Positions 27,203 to 35,382 of a stretch of 64,000 nucleotides of DNA are shown here, one piece after another. Both the position numbers and the translations under genes were made by a program. The DNA lies in assembly GCA_964503275.1 (NCBI GenBank), contig CAZCZO010000006.1, forward strand, positions 1 to 64,000, in the 5' to 3' direction. Numbering within the stretch: the first letter of the stretch is position 1; the number at the start of each line of letters is the position of its first letter. The notes beneath the pieces are model-generated. The model was not told the origin of the DNA. It made no database searches and worked only from the letters and a program-made list of their open reading frames with translations. This DNA is from DASRAP01 sp964503275 (GTDB taxonomy: Bacteria; Gemmatimonadota; Gemmatimonadetes; Gemmatimonadales; Gemmatimonadaceae).

Positions 27203-27730
27203 ATGGATCCGTTGGAGGCGCGCATCCGCGCGGCCGTTCGGGACATCCCCGACTTTCCGAAGCCGGGGATCATCTTCAAGGACATCACCACCGTGCTCCG
27301 CGACGGGCCGCTCTTCGCGGACATCGTGGACGCGATGGTCGCGCCGTGGCGCAGGCTGGAGATCACGCATGTGGTGGCGATCGAGAGCCGGGGCTTCATC
27401 TTCGGGGCGCCGATCGCGCAGCAACTCCGCGCGGCCTTCGTGCCCATGCGCAAACCCGGCAAGCTGCCGGCGGCGGTGCGCCGCGAGGAATATGACCTCG
27501 AGTATGGCCGTGATGCGCTCGAGGTGCATCAGGATGCCATGTCGCGCGGGGCGCGGGCGCTCATCGTGGACGACGTGCTCGCGACGGGCGGCACTGCGGC
27601 GGCAGCGTGCCGCCTGGCGCAACAGTTCGGGGTACCGATCGTGGGCTGCGCCTTCCTGATCGAGCTGGGGTTCCTCCACGGACGCGACCTGCTCGGTGAT
27701 CGGCGCACGGAGGCGCTGGTCCGCTACTGA
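27203..27730 (+). CDS. apt: adenine phosphoribosyltransferase
   Basis: Purine salvage: adenine plus PRPP to AMP. The 175-residue product begins MDPLEARIRAAVRDIPDFP and shows PKPGIIFKDITTVL and IESRGFIFGAPIA. The KPGKLPAAVRREEYDLEYG flexible loop and the PRPP-binding VDDVLATGGTAAAA follow. The internal ATG with a strong ribosome binding site gives the usual family length. It is the last gene of the left + strand run before the tRNA. Confidence 0.95.
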   Translation: MDPLEARIRAAVRDIPDFPKPGIIFKDITTVLRDGPLFADIVDAMVAPWRRLEITHVVAIESRGFIFGAPIAQQLRAAFVPMRKPGKLPAAVRREEYDLEYGRDALEVHQDAMSRGARALIVDDVLATGGTAAAACRLAQQFGVPIVGCAFLIELGFLHGRDLLGDRRTEALVRY

Positions 27731-27740
27731 CCGGGCAGGT

Positions 27741-27746
27741 TATCGT
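27741..27746 (+). promoter_or_regulatory. possible tRNA promoter -10 element
   Basis: TATCGT lies 25 bases before the mature tRNA start, in the 40-base gap after apt. No convincing -35 element is seen, so the tRNA may also be read from the apt transcript. Confidence 0.25.
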
Positions 27747-27770
27747 TCAGGGTGGTCCCACGACGGGGTG

Positions 27771-27844
27771 GTCCTTGTAGCTCAGGTGGATAGAGCAAGC
27801 GTTTCCTAAACGCGAGGTCGCAGGTTCGAGTCCTGCCAAGGACG
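27771..27844 (+). tRNA. tRNA-Arg (anticodon CCU)
   Basis: A 74-base cloverleaf. Acceptor GTCCTTG pairs with CAAGGAC, D stem GCTC with GAGC, and the T arm is GCAGG-TTCGAGT-CCTGC. The anticodon loop TTCCTAA gives CCU, which reads the AGG codon. The top pair of the anticodon stem is A-G, a mismatch, and the other four pair. G is the discriminator base. CCA is not encoded, so it must be added after transcription. Confidence 0.93.
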
Positions 27845-27891
27845 TCGGGCAGCAAGGGGTGTCCGCGAGCGATGGACGCGGGTCGCTGGGC

Positions 27892-27932
27892 GCGGGGCGC
27901 GGCACCGGAGGAGACCCGGCGCCGCGCCCCGC
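27892..27932. terminator. hairpin between convergent units
   Basis: GCGGGGCGCGGC (27892-27903) pairs perfectly with GCCGCGCCCCGC (27921-27932), with a 17-base loop. It sits between the tRNA (+) and the S9 peptidase stop (-), so it may stop transcription from both sides. It lacks a T tract. Confidence 0.5.
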
Positions 27933-27937
27933 AGCGC

Positions 27938-30022
27938 TCAGCGAAGGTCGGGCTGGAGGATCGGGGCGCCCCCGGGCTTCCCCGGCGGTGCGGTCCAGCG
28001 CTCGAACCAGCTGCGCAGGAACGCTTGCGTGCGCAGGAAGTTCGACGGCGTCGAGCTGGTGCCATGCCACTCGTTGTTGAATCGGATCATGGCCGTCGGC
28101 ACCTTGAGGACCTTGAGCGCCTCGTAGTACTCCTCGGTCTGCCCCATGGGGGTGCGCAGGTCGTTCACCCCGGTCATCAGCATGGTCGGCGTGCGGACGT
28201 TCCCGACGTACATCAACGGCGAGCGACGCAGGTGCTCGCTGGGGTCGTCCCAGGGGTACTTCTCGAAGTTGCGGTACCAACTCGCCCCGTCCGTCGTGCC
28301 GACGAAGCTGAGCCAATTCGTCACCGGACAGTTCGCGCTCGCCGCGGCGAAGCGGTTCGTATGCCCCACGATCCAACTGGTGAGCACGCCACCGCCCGAA
28401 CATCCGAACACGTAGAGGCGGTCCGGGTCGATGTAGCCGCGATTGATCACGGAGTCGACCCCGGCCATGAGGTCATCGTAGTCCTTGCCAGGGTAGGCGT
28501 TCTTGATGGCATTGCCGAACGCTGAGCCGTATCCCGTGGAGCCGCGCGGGTTGGTATAGAGCACGACGTAGCCGTGGGCCGCGTGGTCCTGTCGCGCGAA
28601 GCTGAAGCCCACGTTGTACATACTGTGCGGCCCCCCGTGGATCTCGAGCATCATCGGGTACTTCTTGCCCGGATCGAAGTCCGGTGGCTTCACGATCCAC
28701 CCTTGGATGCGGAAGCCATCGACCGAGCCGTACCAGATCTCTTCGGTCGTCGCGAGTCGCTTGCCCGCCAACAGATCGCGGTTCACGTCGGTCAGCGTCG
28801 TGACGGCATTGGGGCTGCTGACCGCGAAGCGCACGATGTTGCCGGGGCTCGACGACGTGGTCCGGGTCCCGACGACCAGACCGCTGCGGTGGATATCGCC
28901 GATGCTGATCAGCTGCGCGCCGCTGGTGACCTGCTTGATGGTGCCCGTGAGCGTCACGTGATACAGATGCCGCGCACCGGCGTCCTCCGCCACGAAGTAC
29001 ACGCCGCTCCCGGTGGCGTCCCAGGTCAGCCCGCTCGGCGAGCGATCCAGCGACCGCGTCAGGACCCGGGGCTCGCTGCCGTCGGCGCGCATCACGTACA
29101 GATAGCTGTCCTGCCACGTCGCGTCGGTCGAGTCATAGCCGGTGTACGCGATGAAGCGTCCGTCGGGGGATGGCGTCGGATTCGCATCGGGCCCCTTGCG
29201 CGTCGTCAGCCGCGTGATCTCACCGTTCGCGATCTGCACCCGGTAGATGTCGGACTCGCGCCACGCATACTCGGCATCGGGCACACGATTCGCCGAGAAC
29301 AGCAGGGCCGACCCGTCCGGCGTCCAGGTGCCGCCGGTGTGGTTCCAGTCGCCCGTGGTGATCTGCCGCGGCGTGCCGCCATCGGCCGACACCACGAAGA
29401 GCTGGGTGTTCCCCTCAGGGAGGAACCCTTGCCGGTCCGCCCGATAGCGCAGCGAGGTGACCACGCGAGGGGGCTCGACCCACTTGGCGCCGCGCGGCGC
29501 CGCCGGCAGCGCGAGTGGCCACGACTCCCGCCGCGGCACCAGCATCTGGAACGACACACTGCGCCCGTCCGGGGACCACTCGATGCCGCTCGGCGATTCG
29601 CTGACCCGCGTGATCTGCGAGGTTGCGCCTTCGGCGTCCATGTACCGGACCCAGATCTGCGTGCCGCCCGGTTCCCCTGGTGCCGTGAAGACGATCCGCG
29701 TCCCGTCGGGTGACCACTGGGGGTTCGACCCGTTCAGCAGGAAGCGCTTGCGACCGCCGTCGGCGTCCATGACCCAGATCGCACTCTCACGCCGATCATT
29801 CACCTTGTCGATCCAGCCGCGCGTGAAGACGATCTTCGTCCCGTCCGGTGACAGGCGCGGGTTGCTGACATCCTCCCAGTCCAGGTAGTCGTGGAGCGTG
29901 AGCCGATCCTTGGGGGGGCCCTCCGCGCGTTGCGCGCCGGCCGGGAACGCGAGGACCACGGCGAGCCCCACACACGCCACGGCGAGCCGGCGCTGGGGAC
30001 GGGAGGGCAGGGAGCGCAGCAT
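27938..30022 (-). CDS. secreted S9-family prolyl oligopeptidase-like peptidase
   Basis: Predicted periplasmic serine peptidase, dipeptidyl or acylaminoacyl type. The 694-residue product has a signal peptide (AVACVGLAVVLAFPAGAQ) and an N-terminal beta propeller of WD40-like repeats with recurring SPDGTKIVFTR and SPDGRFIAYTG motifs. A C-terminal alpha/beta hydrolase domain follows with nucleophile FGCSGGGVL, acid TGVNDLRTPM and His NNEWHGTS. ATG 30022 is fixed by GAGGAG 7 bases upstream; the frame is open further up. It is the last gene of the unit with the RND pump, 28 bases behind it. Confidence 0.88.
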   Translation of the reverse strand: MLRSLPSRPQRRLAVACVGLAVVLAFPAGAQRAEGPPKDRLTLHDYLDWEDVSNPRLSPDGTKIVFTRGWIDKVNDRRESAIWVMDADGGRKRFLLNGSNPQWSPDGTRIVFTAPGEPGGTQIWVRYMDAEGATSQITRVSESPSGIEWSPDGRSVSFQMLVPRRESWPLALPAAPRGAKWVEPPRVVTSLRYRADRQGFLPEGNTQLFVVSADGGTPRQITTGDWNHTGGTWTPDGSALLFSANRVPDAEYAWRESDIYRVQIANGEITRLTTRKGPDANPTPSPDGRFIAYTGYDSTDATWQDSYLYVMRADGSEPRVLTRSLDRSPSGLTWDATGSGVYFVAEDAGARHLYHVTLTGTIKQVTSGAQLISIGDIHRSGLVVGTRTTSSSPGNIVRFAVSSPNAVTTLTDVNRDLLAGKRLATTEEIWYGSVDGFRIQGWIVKPPDFDPGKKYPMMLEIHGGPHSMYNVGFSFARQDHAAHGYVVLYTNPRGSTGYGSAFGNAIKNAYPGKDYDDLMAGVDSVINRGYIDPDRLYVFGCSGGGVLTSWIVGHTNRFAAASANCPVTNWLSFVGTTDGASWYRNFEKYPWDDPSEHLRRSPLMYVGNVRTPTMLMTGVNDLRTPMGQTEEYYEALKVLKVPTAMIRFNNEWHGTSSTPSNFLRTQAFLRSWFERWTAPPGKPGGAPILQPDLR

Positions 30023-30029
30023 CGGGGAA

Positions 30030-30035
30030 CTCCTC
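30030..30035 (-). promoter_or_regulatory. ribosome binding site of the S9 peptidase gene
   Basis: On the minus strand GAGGAG lies 7 bases before the ATG at 30022. It decides the start against longer in-frame options and gives the peptidase independent initiation after the RND stop. Confidence 0.7.
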
Positions 30036-30050
30036 AGGGCTGGGGTACGA

Positions 30051-33000
30051 TCAATCGCCGCCTTCAGGCACCGGGGCGCGGGGATGTTCAACGGTCGCAC
30101 TCATCGGCCGTCGGCCGAGCAAGAATACCTTCACGCGGTCGCCAAGGCCATGCACCACCAGATACGTGCAGGGGACCAGGAACAGGGTCAGCAGGGTCGA
30201 GAGGGTCAGCCCGCCGACGACCGCGATCGCGAGCGGGCGCATCAACTCCGAACCTTCGCCGAGTCCGATCGCCAACGGGAGTGAGCCGACCAGCGAGGTG
30301 CCCGTGGTCATGAAGATCGGGCGCAGACGCGCCGCGCCGGCATCGACCACCGCGTCGATCGCATGGACGCCATCCTCCGTACGACGCCGCTTGATGAACT
30401 CCACGAGCAGAATGGAATTGTTCACGACGATGCCTGCGAGCAGGATCATGCCCAAGACCACAGGCGCGGAGAAGGGCGTGCCGGTGACCACGAGCGCCGC
30501 CACCGCACCGACCATCGCGAAGGGGATCGCGACGATGATCACGAGGGGGTCGAGGAGGCTCTCGTACTGCACCGCCAGTACGACGAACACCAGGAAGATC
30601 GCCAGGCCGACCACGAGATACAGTTGCTGGTTCGTCTCCGCGATGGCCTCGGCCTCGCCGCCGAGGATCGTCCCGTAGCCGTCCGGAAGCGTGATCCCGG
30701 CCAAGCGGGCCTTGATCGAGTCCGTCACGGCGCTCACGGTCGCTTGCTCACTCAGGACGTCCCCGGTCAACTGGATCTGCCGCATCTGATTCACGCGACG
30801 CACGTTCGCCGGGCCGAGCGCCGGCGCGATGGTCGCGACATCGGCCAGCTGGATCGGTGCGCTGCCGCGTCCCGAGGGGAACAGCGGGATCTCGCCGAGC
30901 GTCGCAACGCTGGTGTAGCGACCGCGCGGGAAGAACACGCGCACATCGTACTCGAAGTTGCCGTCGGCGAACTGCGTCACCACGGTGCCGTCGAGCGCGG
31001 TGCGCACCGTCGCCCCGACGGTGGCGACATCGAGCCCGAGGGCCCGAGCTCGTTCGCGGTCCAGCTCGATCGACAGCAGGGGACCGGGCTGCTCCGTCGG
31101 CACGTCGAAATTGCCGAGGCCTGGGATGCCCTGCATCTCACGCACCAGACCCCGCCCGATCTCTTCCAGCATCGGGAGTTCATCGCCGACGACGGTCACC
31201 GCCACCGCCTCACCACTATTGGACGTCCGCAGCCCGCGGATCCGCGGTGGCCGCACGCCGACGCGCGCCCCGGCGAAGCCGCGCGCATCCACCTTCGCTT
31301 GGAGCTCGGCCACCCACGCCTCGGCCGAGATCGTGCGCTGCGAGGGGGGATCGAGCCGGATATCGAGATTGCCGAAACGCGCGCCAGCGAACGCGAACAC
31401 GCTCTGCACATGCGGCATCGTGCGCACGATCGCCTCCACCTCGGAGACGATCACGTTGGTCTCATCGGGCGTCGCACCCGGCGACATCCGCACGAAGGCC
31501 CCCAAGGTGCCGTCGTCCACCGGCGGGAGGAACTGCCGTGGGATGCGCTCCGCGATCACACCGGTGACCACGAGTAGGGCCGCCGACGCCGCGAACACGA
31601 GCCAGCGCCAGCGGATCGCCACGGCGGCCAGACGACGATAGACGTCGATGAGGCCTTGGAACGCGCGGTCGAACGCGACCAACGGCCGCGTGTTCCCGAT
31701 GCCGCTGCTGAAGCGCACCTTGCCCAGTTGGGCGGAGAGCATCGGGACCAGCGTCAGCGCGATCGGCAGCGAGGCGAGGATCGCGAACGAGATCGTCAGG
31801 ATGAGCTCGCGGAACAACAGGGCCGAGAGGCCGGAGATCAACAGGAAGGGCGCCACGGACGCGAGGTTCGTCGTCGTCGAGGCGATGACCGCCGTGGTGA
31901 CTTCTGCCGCGCCGCGATGCGCTCCCTCCTCGGCGTCCACCGCATCCAGCGTCCGGCGTCGTGCGATGCTCTCGAGCATGACGATCGCGTTGTCGAGGAG
32001 CAGGCCGGTGCCAAGGGCCAGGCCACCCAGCGACATGATGTTGAGCGTCAGGTCGCTGATGCCCATCATCACGAAGGTCGCGAGGATCGCGAGCGGGATG
32101 GAGACGCCGATGATGAACGTCTTGCGCAGCGAGCGCAGGAAGATGCCCACGACCAGCATCGCGAGGATCGCGCCGATGATGGCCGCGTCGCGCACTGACG
32201 AGAGCGCACCGTTGATGAAGCCGGACTGGTCGAAGGTGACCTCGAAGGTGATGTCCGGCGGGACGAAGCCGCTGGCCTTGAGGTCCGCCAGCCGCTTGGC
32301 GGTCGCGGTGATGACCTCGACGGTGTTGGCCTCGGGCGATTTCTGGATGCCCAGCCGGACGGCCGGCGCGCCATTGAGCCGCGCGCGGAAGCGCACCTCG
32401 GCGCTCGTATCGCGGACCGTGGCGATGTCGCTGAGCGGCACGCGACCTCCCGACGGCGTGGTGAGTAGCACGCCGCGGATGTCATCGATGCGCTGGAAGC
32501 GCCCTGAGGTGCGGCTGACGAACTCGCCGGCCGGACCGGTCACGCGCCCCCCGGCGAGGTTCTGGTTCTCGTTGCGCAGCGTGGTGAGGACCTGATTCAC
32601 CGTGAGCTCGTAGCCGCGCAGCCGTTCGGGGTCGAGCTCCACCTGCACCTCGCGCGTGCGACCGCCGGTGATCTCGATGGCGGCGACACCGGGCGTCGAG
32701 AGCAACTGCGGCCGTAGCCGCTGATCGACCCACTGGAACAGCGAGATGAGGTCGCGGTCATTCGACGAGAACGCGACCTGATAGATCTGCTCCTGCGACG
32801 GGTCGGACTTCGTGATCACCGGCGCCAGCGCCTCCTCGGGGAGGCGAGACCGGACGCGCTCGACGTTGGTCGCCGCGTCTTGCAGGGCGAAGTCGACGTT
32901 GGTGCCGTACGTGAAGTTCAGCGAGATCTGCACCCGACCCTCGCTGATGTTCGTCTCGAGGCGTTCCAACCCATTGACCGTCGACAGGGCGGACTCGAGC

Positions 33001-33215
33001 GGTTTGGCCACCGTCTCCTCGAGCACGATGGGCTCGACGCCCGGATTCTGCACGGTGACCTGGACCTGCGGGTACACGATGCGCGGGAGCAGGTCCACGG
33101 GGATGCGACCGACGTAGACGAGCCCCAGGACCAGCAGGGTGCTGGTCAGCATCAGCGTGCCGATGGGCCGCGAGATGGCCCAACTCGAGATGCCGCGGCG
33201 CCGCTCGACGCTCAC
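30051..33215 (-). CDS. RND-family efflux pump inner-membrane subunit
   Basis: Proton-driven tripartite efflux transporter of the AcrB/MdtB-like type. The 1054-residue product has 12 membrane spans and two large periplasmic loops. TM1 starts ISRPIGTLMLTSTLLVLGLV, and the docking/pore loop region is VQNPGVEPIVLEETVAKPLE. The TM4 proton-relay segment is GLALGTGLLLDNAIVMLES, with a single Asp and Asn rather than two Asp. TM11 is LGMILLAGIVVNNSILLVEF. Substrate class cannot be told. It overlaps the membrane-fusion gene by 4 bases. No TolC-like outer-membrane gene is adjacent. Confidence 0.92.
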   Translation of the reverse strand: MSVERRRGISSWAISRPIGTLMLTSTLLVLGLVYVGRIPVDLLPRIVYPQVQVTVQNPGVEPIVLEETVAKPLESALSTVNGLERLETNISEGRVQISLNFTYGTNVDFALQDAATNVERVRSRLPEEALAPVITKSDPSQEQIYQVAFSSNDRDLISLFQWVDQRLRPQLLSTPGVAAIEITGGRTREVQVELDPERLRGYELTVNQVLTTLRNENQNLAGGRVTGPAGEFVSRTSGRFQRIDDIRGVLLTTPSGGRVPLSDIATVRDTSAEVRFRARLNGAPAVRLGIQKSPEANTVEVITATAKRLADLKASGFVPPDITFEVTFDQSGFINGALSSVRDAAIIGAILAMLVVGIFLRSLRKTFIIGVSIPLAILATFVMMGISDLTLNIMSLGGLALGTGLLLDNAIVMLESIARRRTLDAVDAEEGAHRGAAEVTTAVIASTTTNLASVAPFLLISGLSALLFRELILTISFAILASLPIALTLVPMLSAQLGKVRFSSGIGNTRPLVAFDRAFQGLIDVYRRLAAVAIRWRWLVFAASAALLVVTGVIAERIPRQFLPPVDDGTLGAFVRMSPGATPDETNVIVSEVEAIVRTMPHVQSVFAFAGARFGNLDIRLDPPSQRTISAEAWVAELQAKVDARGFAGARVGVRPPRIRGLRTSNSGEAVAVTVVGDELPMLEEIGRGLVREMQGIPGLGNFDVPTEQPGPLLSIELDRERARALGLDVATVGATVRTALDGTVVTQFADGNFEYDVRVFFPRGRYTSVATLGEIPLFPSGRGSAPIQLADVATIAPALGPANVRRVNQMRQIQLTGDVLSEQATVSAVTDSIKARLAGITLPDGYGTILGGEAEAIAETNQQLYLVVGLAIFLVFVVLAVQYESLLDPLVIIVAIPFAMVGAVAALVVTGTPFSAPVVLGMILLAGIVVNNSILLVEFIKRRRTEDGVHAIDAVVDAGAARLRPIFMTTGTSLVGSLPLAIGLGEGSELMRPLAIAVVGGLTLSTLLTLFLVPCTYLVVHGLGDRVKVFLLGRRPMSATVEHPRAPVPEGGD

Positions 33216-34369
33216 TGCGTACTCCGGGTCGCATCGCCACCGATCGGGGTCACGATCCGCACCGCGGCGCCATCACGGAGCAGGGCATTCCCCGCGATCA
33301 CGACCGAATCACCCTCCGCGAGTCCGTCGAAGATCTGGGTGCGCCCCTCGCGGTCCTCGCCGGCTTGCACCGTGCGTCGCACCGCGTTCGCACCGTTGAC
33401 GACGTACAGGTAGCGTGCGCTGGCCGCACCCGCCAAGGCCCGCGAGGAGACGGTGAGCACCGCCCGCGGCGCCTCGAGTGCCAGCCGCGCCCGCACGGTG
33501 AATCCGGGGCGCAACTCTCGGGTCGCCGCCCCCGACAGCGCCACCTCCACAGGCACCAGTCGCGTGGCGGGGTCGGCCGACGGGAAGATCCGGCGTACAC
33601 GCCCTTGGACGACCGCCCCGCGGAGCGCGTCCACCTGGACCTCGACCGGAAGGCCGGGCGTCAGGTTCAGCACCTCAAGCTCGGACACGCTGAACTGGGT
33701 GACCAGCGTGGACACGTCGGCGATGGTGTACAGCGTGGTCTGGGCCGAGATGACATTGCCGGCCTCCACGGACTGCGTGATCACGACCCCGGAGATCGGG
33801 GCGGTGATACGCGTGAAGCTGAGGCGCGTGCGCAACTGATCCACGGTCGCTTCGGCGGCTGCCAACGCGGCCTGATCACGCTCATACTCGACATCGGTGA
33901 CCACGCGCTTGTCTCGCAAGGCGGCGGATCGGTCCGCGACGGTCTTGGCGAGCGCGAGCGTCGCCTCGGCGCTGCGGAGCTGCGCGTTGAGTTCGCGGGC
34001 ATCGAGCTCGACGAGCACCTGTCCGGCCGTCACGCGCGTGCCCTCCTCGGCGCCGATGCGCTCGACGGTCCCGCCGACCAGGGCCGTCACGTTGACGATC
34101 CGGATGGGTTCGAGCACCCCCGCGACCGCGCTCGTCCTGGCCACTTCGGTTCGCCGTGCGATCTCGATCTCGACCGGGGTGATCGCGGGGCCGCGGCCAC
34201 CAGCGCCGCGCCCACCTTGCGCCGCCGTCGCGGGTCCTGCGGTCGCGGGCGCAGCTTGCTCGGAGGTGCTCTCGGATTGGCAGCCGGTCACGACCAGCAC
34301 GCAAAGACCGAGGGCCATGGAACGGCCATACGACGCCCGAGGGCGGAGGCCGAGACTGAACGAAATCAT
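33212..34369 (-). CDS. RND efflux periplasmic adaptor (HlyD/AcrA-type membrane fusion protein)
   Basis: Links the RND pump to an outer-membrane channel. The 385-residue product has a lipoprotein signal with lipobox VTGC (ALGLCVLVVTGCQSES). A Gly/Ala linker follows, then the lipoyl half-motifs (NVTALVGGTVERIGAEEGTRV and LSFTRITAPISGVVITQS), an alpha hairpin between them and beta-barrel and membrane-proximal domains. The start is uncertain: ATG 34369 has no Shine-Dalgarno but has TACCCT seven bases upstream, while ATG 34318 just before the lipoprotein signal is also possible. First gene of a three-gene unit. Confidence 0.9.
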   Translation of the reverse strand: MISFSLGLRPRASYGRSMALGLCVLVVTGCQSESTSEQAAPATAGPATAAQGGRGAGGRGPAITPVEIEIARRTEVARTSAVAGVLEPIRIVNVTALVGGTVERIGAEEGTRVTAGQVLVELDARELNAQLRSAEATLALAKTVADRSAALRDKRVVTDVEYERDQAALAAAEATVDQLRTRLSFTRITAPISGVVITQSVEAGNVISAQTTLYTIADVSTLVTQFSVSELEVLNLTPGLPVEVQVDALRGAVVQGRVRRIFPSADPATRLVPVEVALSGAATRELRPGFTVRARLALEAPRAVLTVSSRALAGAASARYLYVVNGANAVRRTVQAGEDREGRTQIFDGLAEGDSVVIAGNALLRDGAAVRIVTPIGGDATRSTQ

Positions 34370-34502
34370 CACAGGGAGGGTACGCGTGGCGCGAGGGATT
34401 CGTTCACACCGCACCGACCACGCCGGACTCGCTCGACAGGGGGAATGCCTACTATATTCATAGGTTACCCTTGTTGTATCGTCCATCACACCATCTTTCG
34501 TC
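34370..34502. promoter_or_regulatory. divergent promoter region (efflux unit and YfgM-like gene)
   Basis: This 133-base AT-richer gap separates divergent genes. TATATT (34453-34458, +) and TATAGT (minus strand, bases 34451-34456) overlap on opposite strands, so the two units may compete for polymerase. No clear -35 boxes: TCGACA (34433-34438) is only 14 bases from the + box. No regulator gene is adjacent. Confidence 0.35.
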
Positions 34503-35153
34503 ATGAGCAAGAAGACCGCTGGCTCCGAGGGGTTCGACCTCGGCGCATTCCTAGAGCAGAACCGCCGCAATGTCACGATCGGCGCCGCCGTCGTGGTGGT
34601 GGCTGGAGCCGGTGCGTGGTTCTGGCGTTCCTCGTCAGAACTGAAGGACACCCGGGCGGCCCAGGCGCTTGCCCAAGCCGAGCGCTCGTTCCTGTCCGGG
34701 AACCTCTCGCTGGCAGAAACGGAGTTGCAGCGGGTGGTGCAGCGCTACGCGAGCACGCCGTCCGGGGTCCGCGCAAAGATGATGCTCGCTCAAGCGATGT
34801 ACGGCCAGGGCCGGCACGAGCAGGGGGTCGCCCTGTTGACCGAGGTGGTCGGGACTGGCGCGGCTGCGCCGTATCGTGCGGCCATTCACGCCCTGATCGC
34901 GGCAGGTTACGAAGATCTGGGCCGCTTCGACCAGGCGGCCGCGGCGTATGCGGCGGCGTCGAGCGCCGCCGTGAGCCGGATGGAGCGTGATGCTTACAAA
35001 GCGGACCAGGCCCGAGTCTTCATGGGCACGGGGAAGTCGGCTGAGGCGCTGGCGATCTGGAAGGAGCTGTCGTCCGACGAGTCATCACCGATGTCGTCTG
35101 AGGCTCGGCTTCGTGTCGGTGAGCTTGAGAGCAAGGCTGTGACACGAAGCTAG
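34503..35153 (+). CDS. YfgM-like tetratricopeptide membrane protein
   Basis: The 216-residue product has a short cytoplasmic N-terminus (SKKTAGSEGFDLGAFLEQNR) and one membrane span (VTIGAAVVVVAGAGAWFW). A periplasmic TPR region follows (AQAERSFLSGNLSLAETELQ, AALLTEVVG-type and FDQAAAAYAAASSA helices). The layout matches YfgM-type ancillary proteins that associate with the SecYEG translocon and periplasmic chaperones. Identity beyond the domain layout is not certain. It is a single-gene unit facing the terminus region, followed by a long perfect hairpin. Confidence 0.75.
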   Translation: MSKKTAGSEGFDLGAFLEQNRRNVTIGAAVVVVAGAGAWFWRSSSELKDTRAAQALAQAERSFLSGNLSLAETELQRVVQRYASTPSGVRAKMMLAQAMYGQGRHEQGVALLTEVVGTGAAAPYRAAIHALIAAGYEDLGRFDQAAAAYAAASSAAVSRMERDAYKADQARVFMGTGKSAEALAIWKELSSDESSPMSSEARLRVGELESKAVTRS

Positions 35154-35222
35154 AGGTGTATGTTCGTAAGTGTGCAAATAGAAAAGAGTTAGCTTGAAAC
35201 CTAGCTTGGCATAATCCGGAAC

Positions 35223-35264
35223 ACGACAGCGAGGCGACACTCTATGGTGTCGCCTCGCTGTCGT
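35223..35264. terminator. perfect 18-bp hairpin, probable bidirectional terminator
   Basis: ACGACAGCGAGGCGACAC (35223-35240) pairs with its exact complement at 35247-35264 around the six-base loop TCTATG. It lies between the + strand YfgM-like gene and the end of the minus-strand dapF unit, so it can stop transcription from both sides. TTT on the + side is short. Its position 32 bases from the dif-like site would keep that site free of transcription. Confidence 0.7.
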
Positions 35265-35295
35265 TTGTGGCGGATGCTCCGACACGCTTCGCATG

Positions 35296-35323
35296 AGTTC
35301 GCATAATATGTATTATGTAAAGC
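35296..35323. other. dif: dif-like chromosome dimer resolution site (XerC/XerD target)
   Basis: The 28 bases divide as left arm AGTTCGCATAA, six-base centre TATGTA and right arm TTATGTAAAGC. E. coli dif has left arm GGTGCGCATAA and right arm TTATGTTAAAT, giving 9 of 11 and 8 of 11 identities with the strongly conserved inner halves CGCATAA and TTATGT intact. The site is in the 229-base gene-free gap at 35154-35382. It is exactly where rightward genes on the left meet leftward genes on the right, the coding layout of a replication terminus. A Xer recombinase gene lies 17 kb away. Confirmation needs binding or genome-wide skew data. Confidence 0.8.
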
Positions 35324-35382
35324 TAACGACTGGATTGGTGTGGATATCGGCCGCGTCATGTGGATTGCCTCCTCCTTCCCGG

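Larger units (their letters stand above)
35188..35327. repeat. 8-base inverted repeat bracketing the hairpin and dif-like site
   Basis: GTTAGCTT (35188-35195) and AAGCTAAC (35320-35327) are inverted copies 124 bases apart. They enclose the hairpin and most of the dif-like site. Eight bases could recur by chance, but the region is AT-richer than the rest. Confidence 0.3.

Noticed and set aside
35302..35317. Palindrome CATAATA-TG-TATTATG as a repressor operator
   Set aside because: It is better explained as the inner part of the dif-like site, given the arm match, the terminus layout and a xer gene nearby.
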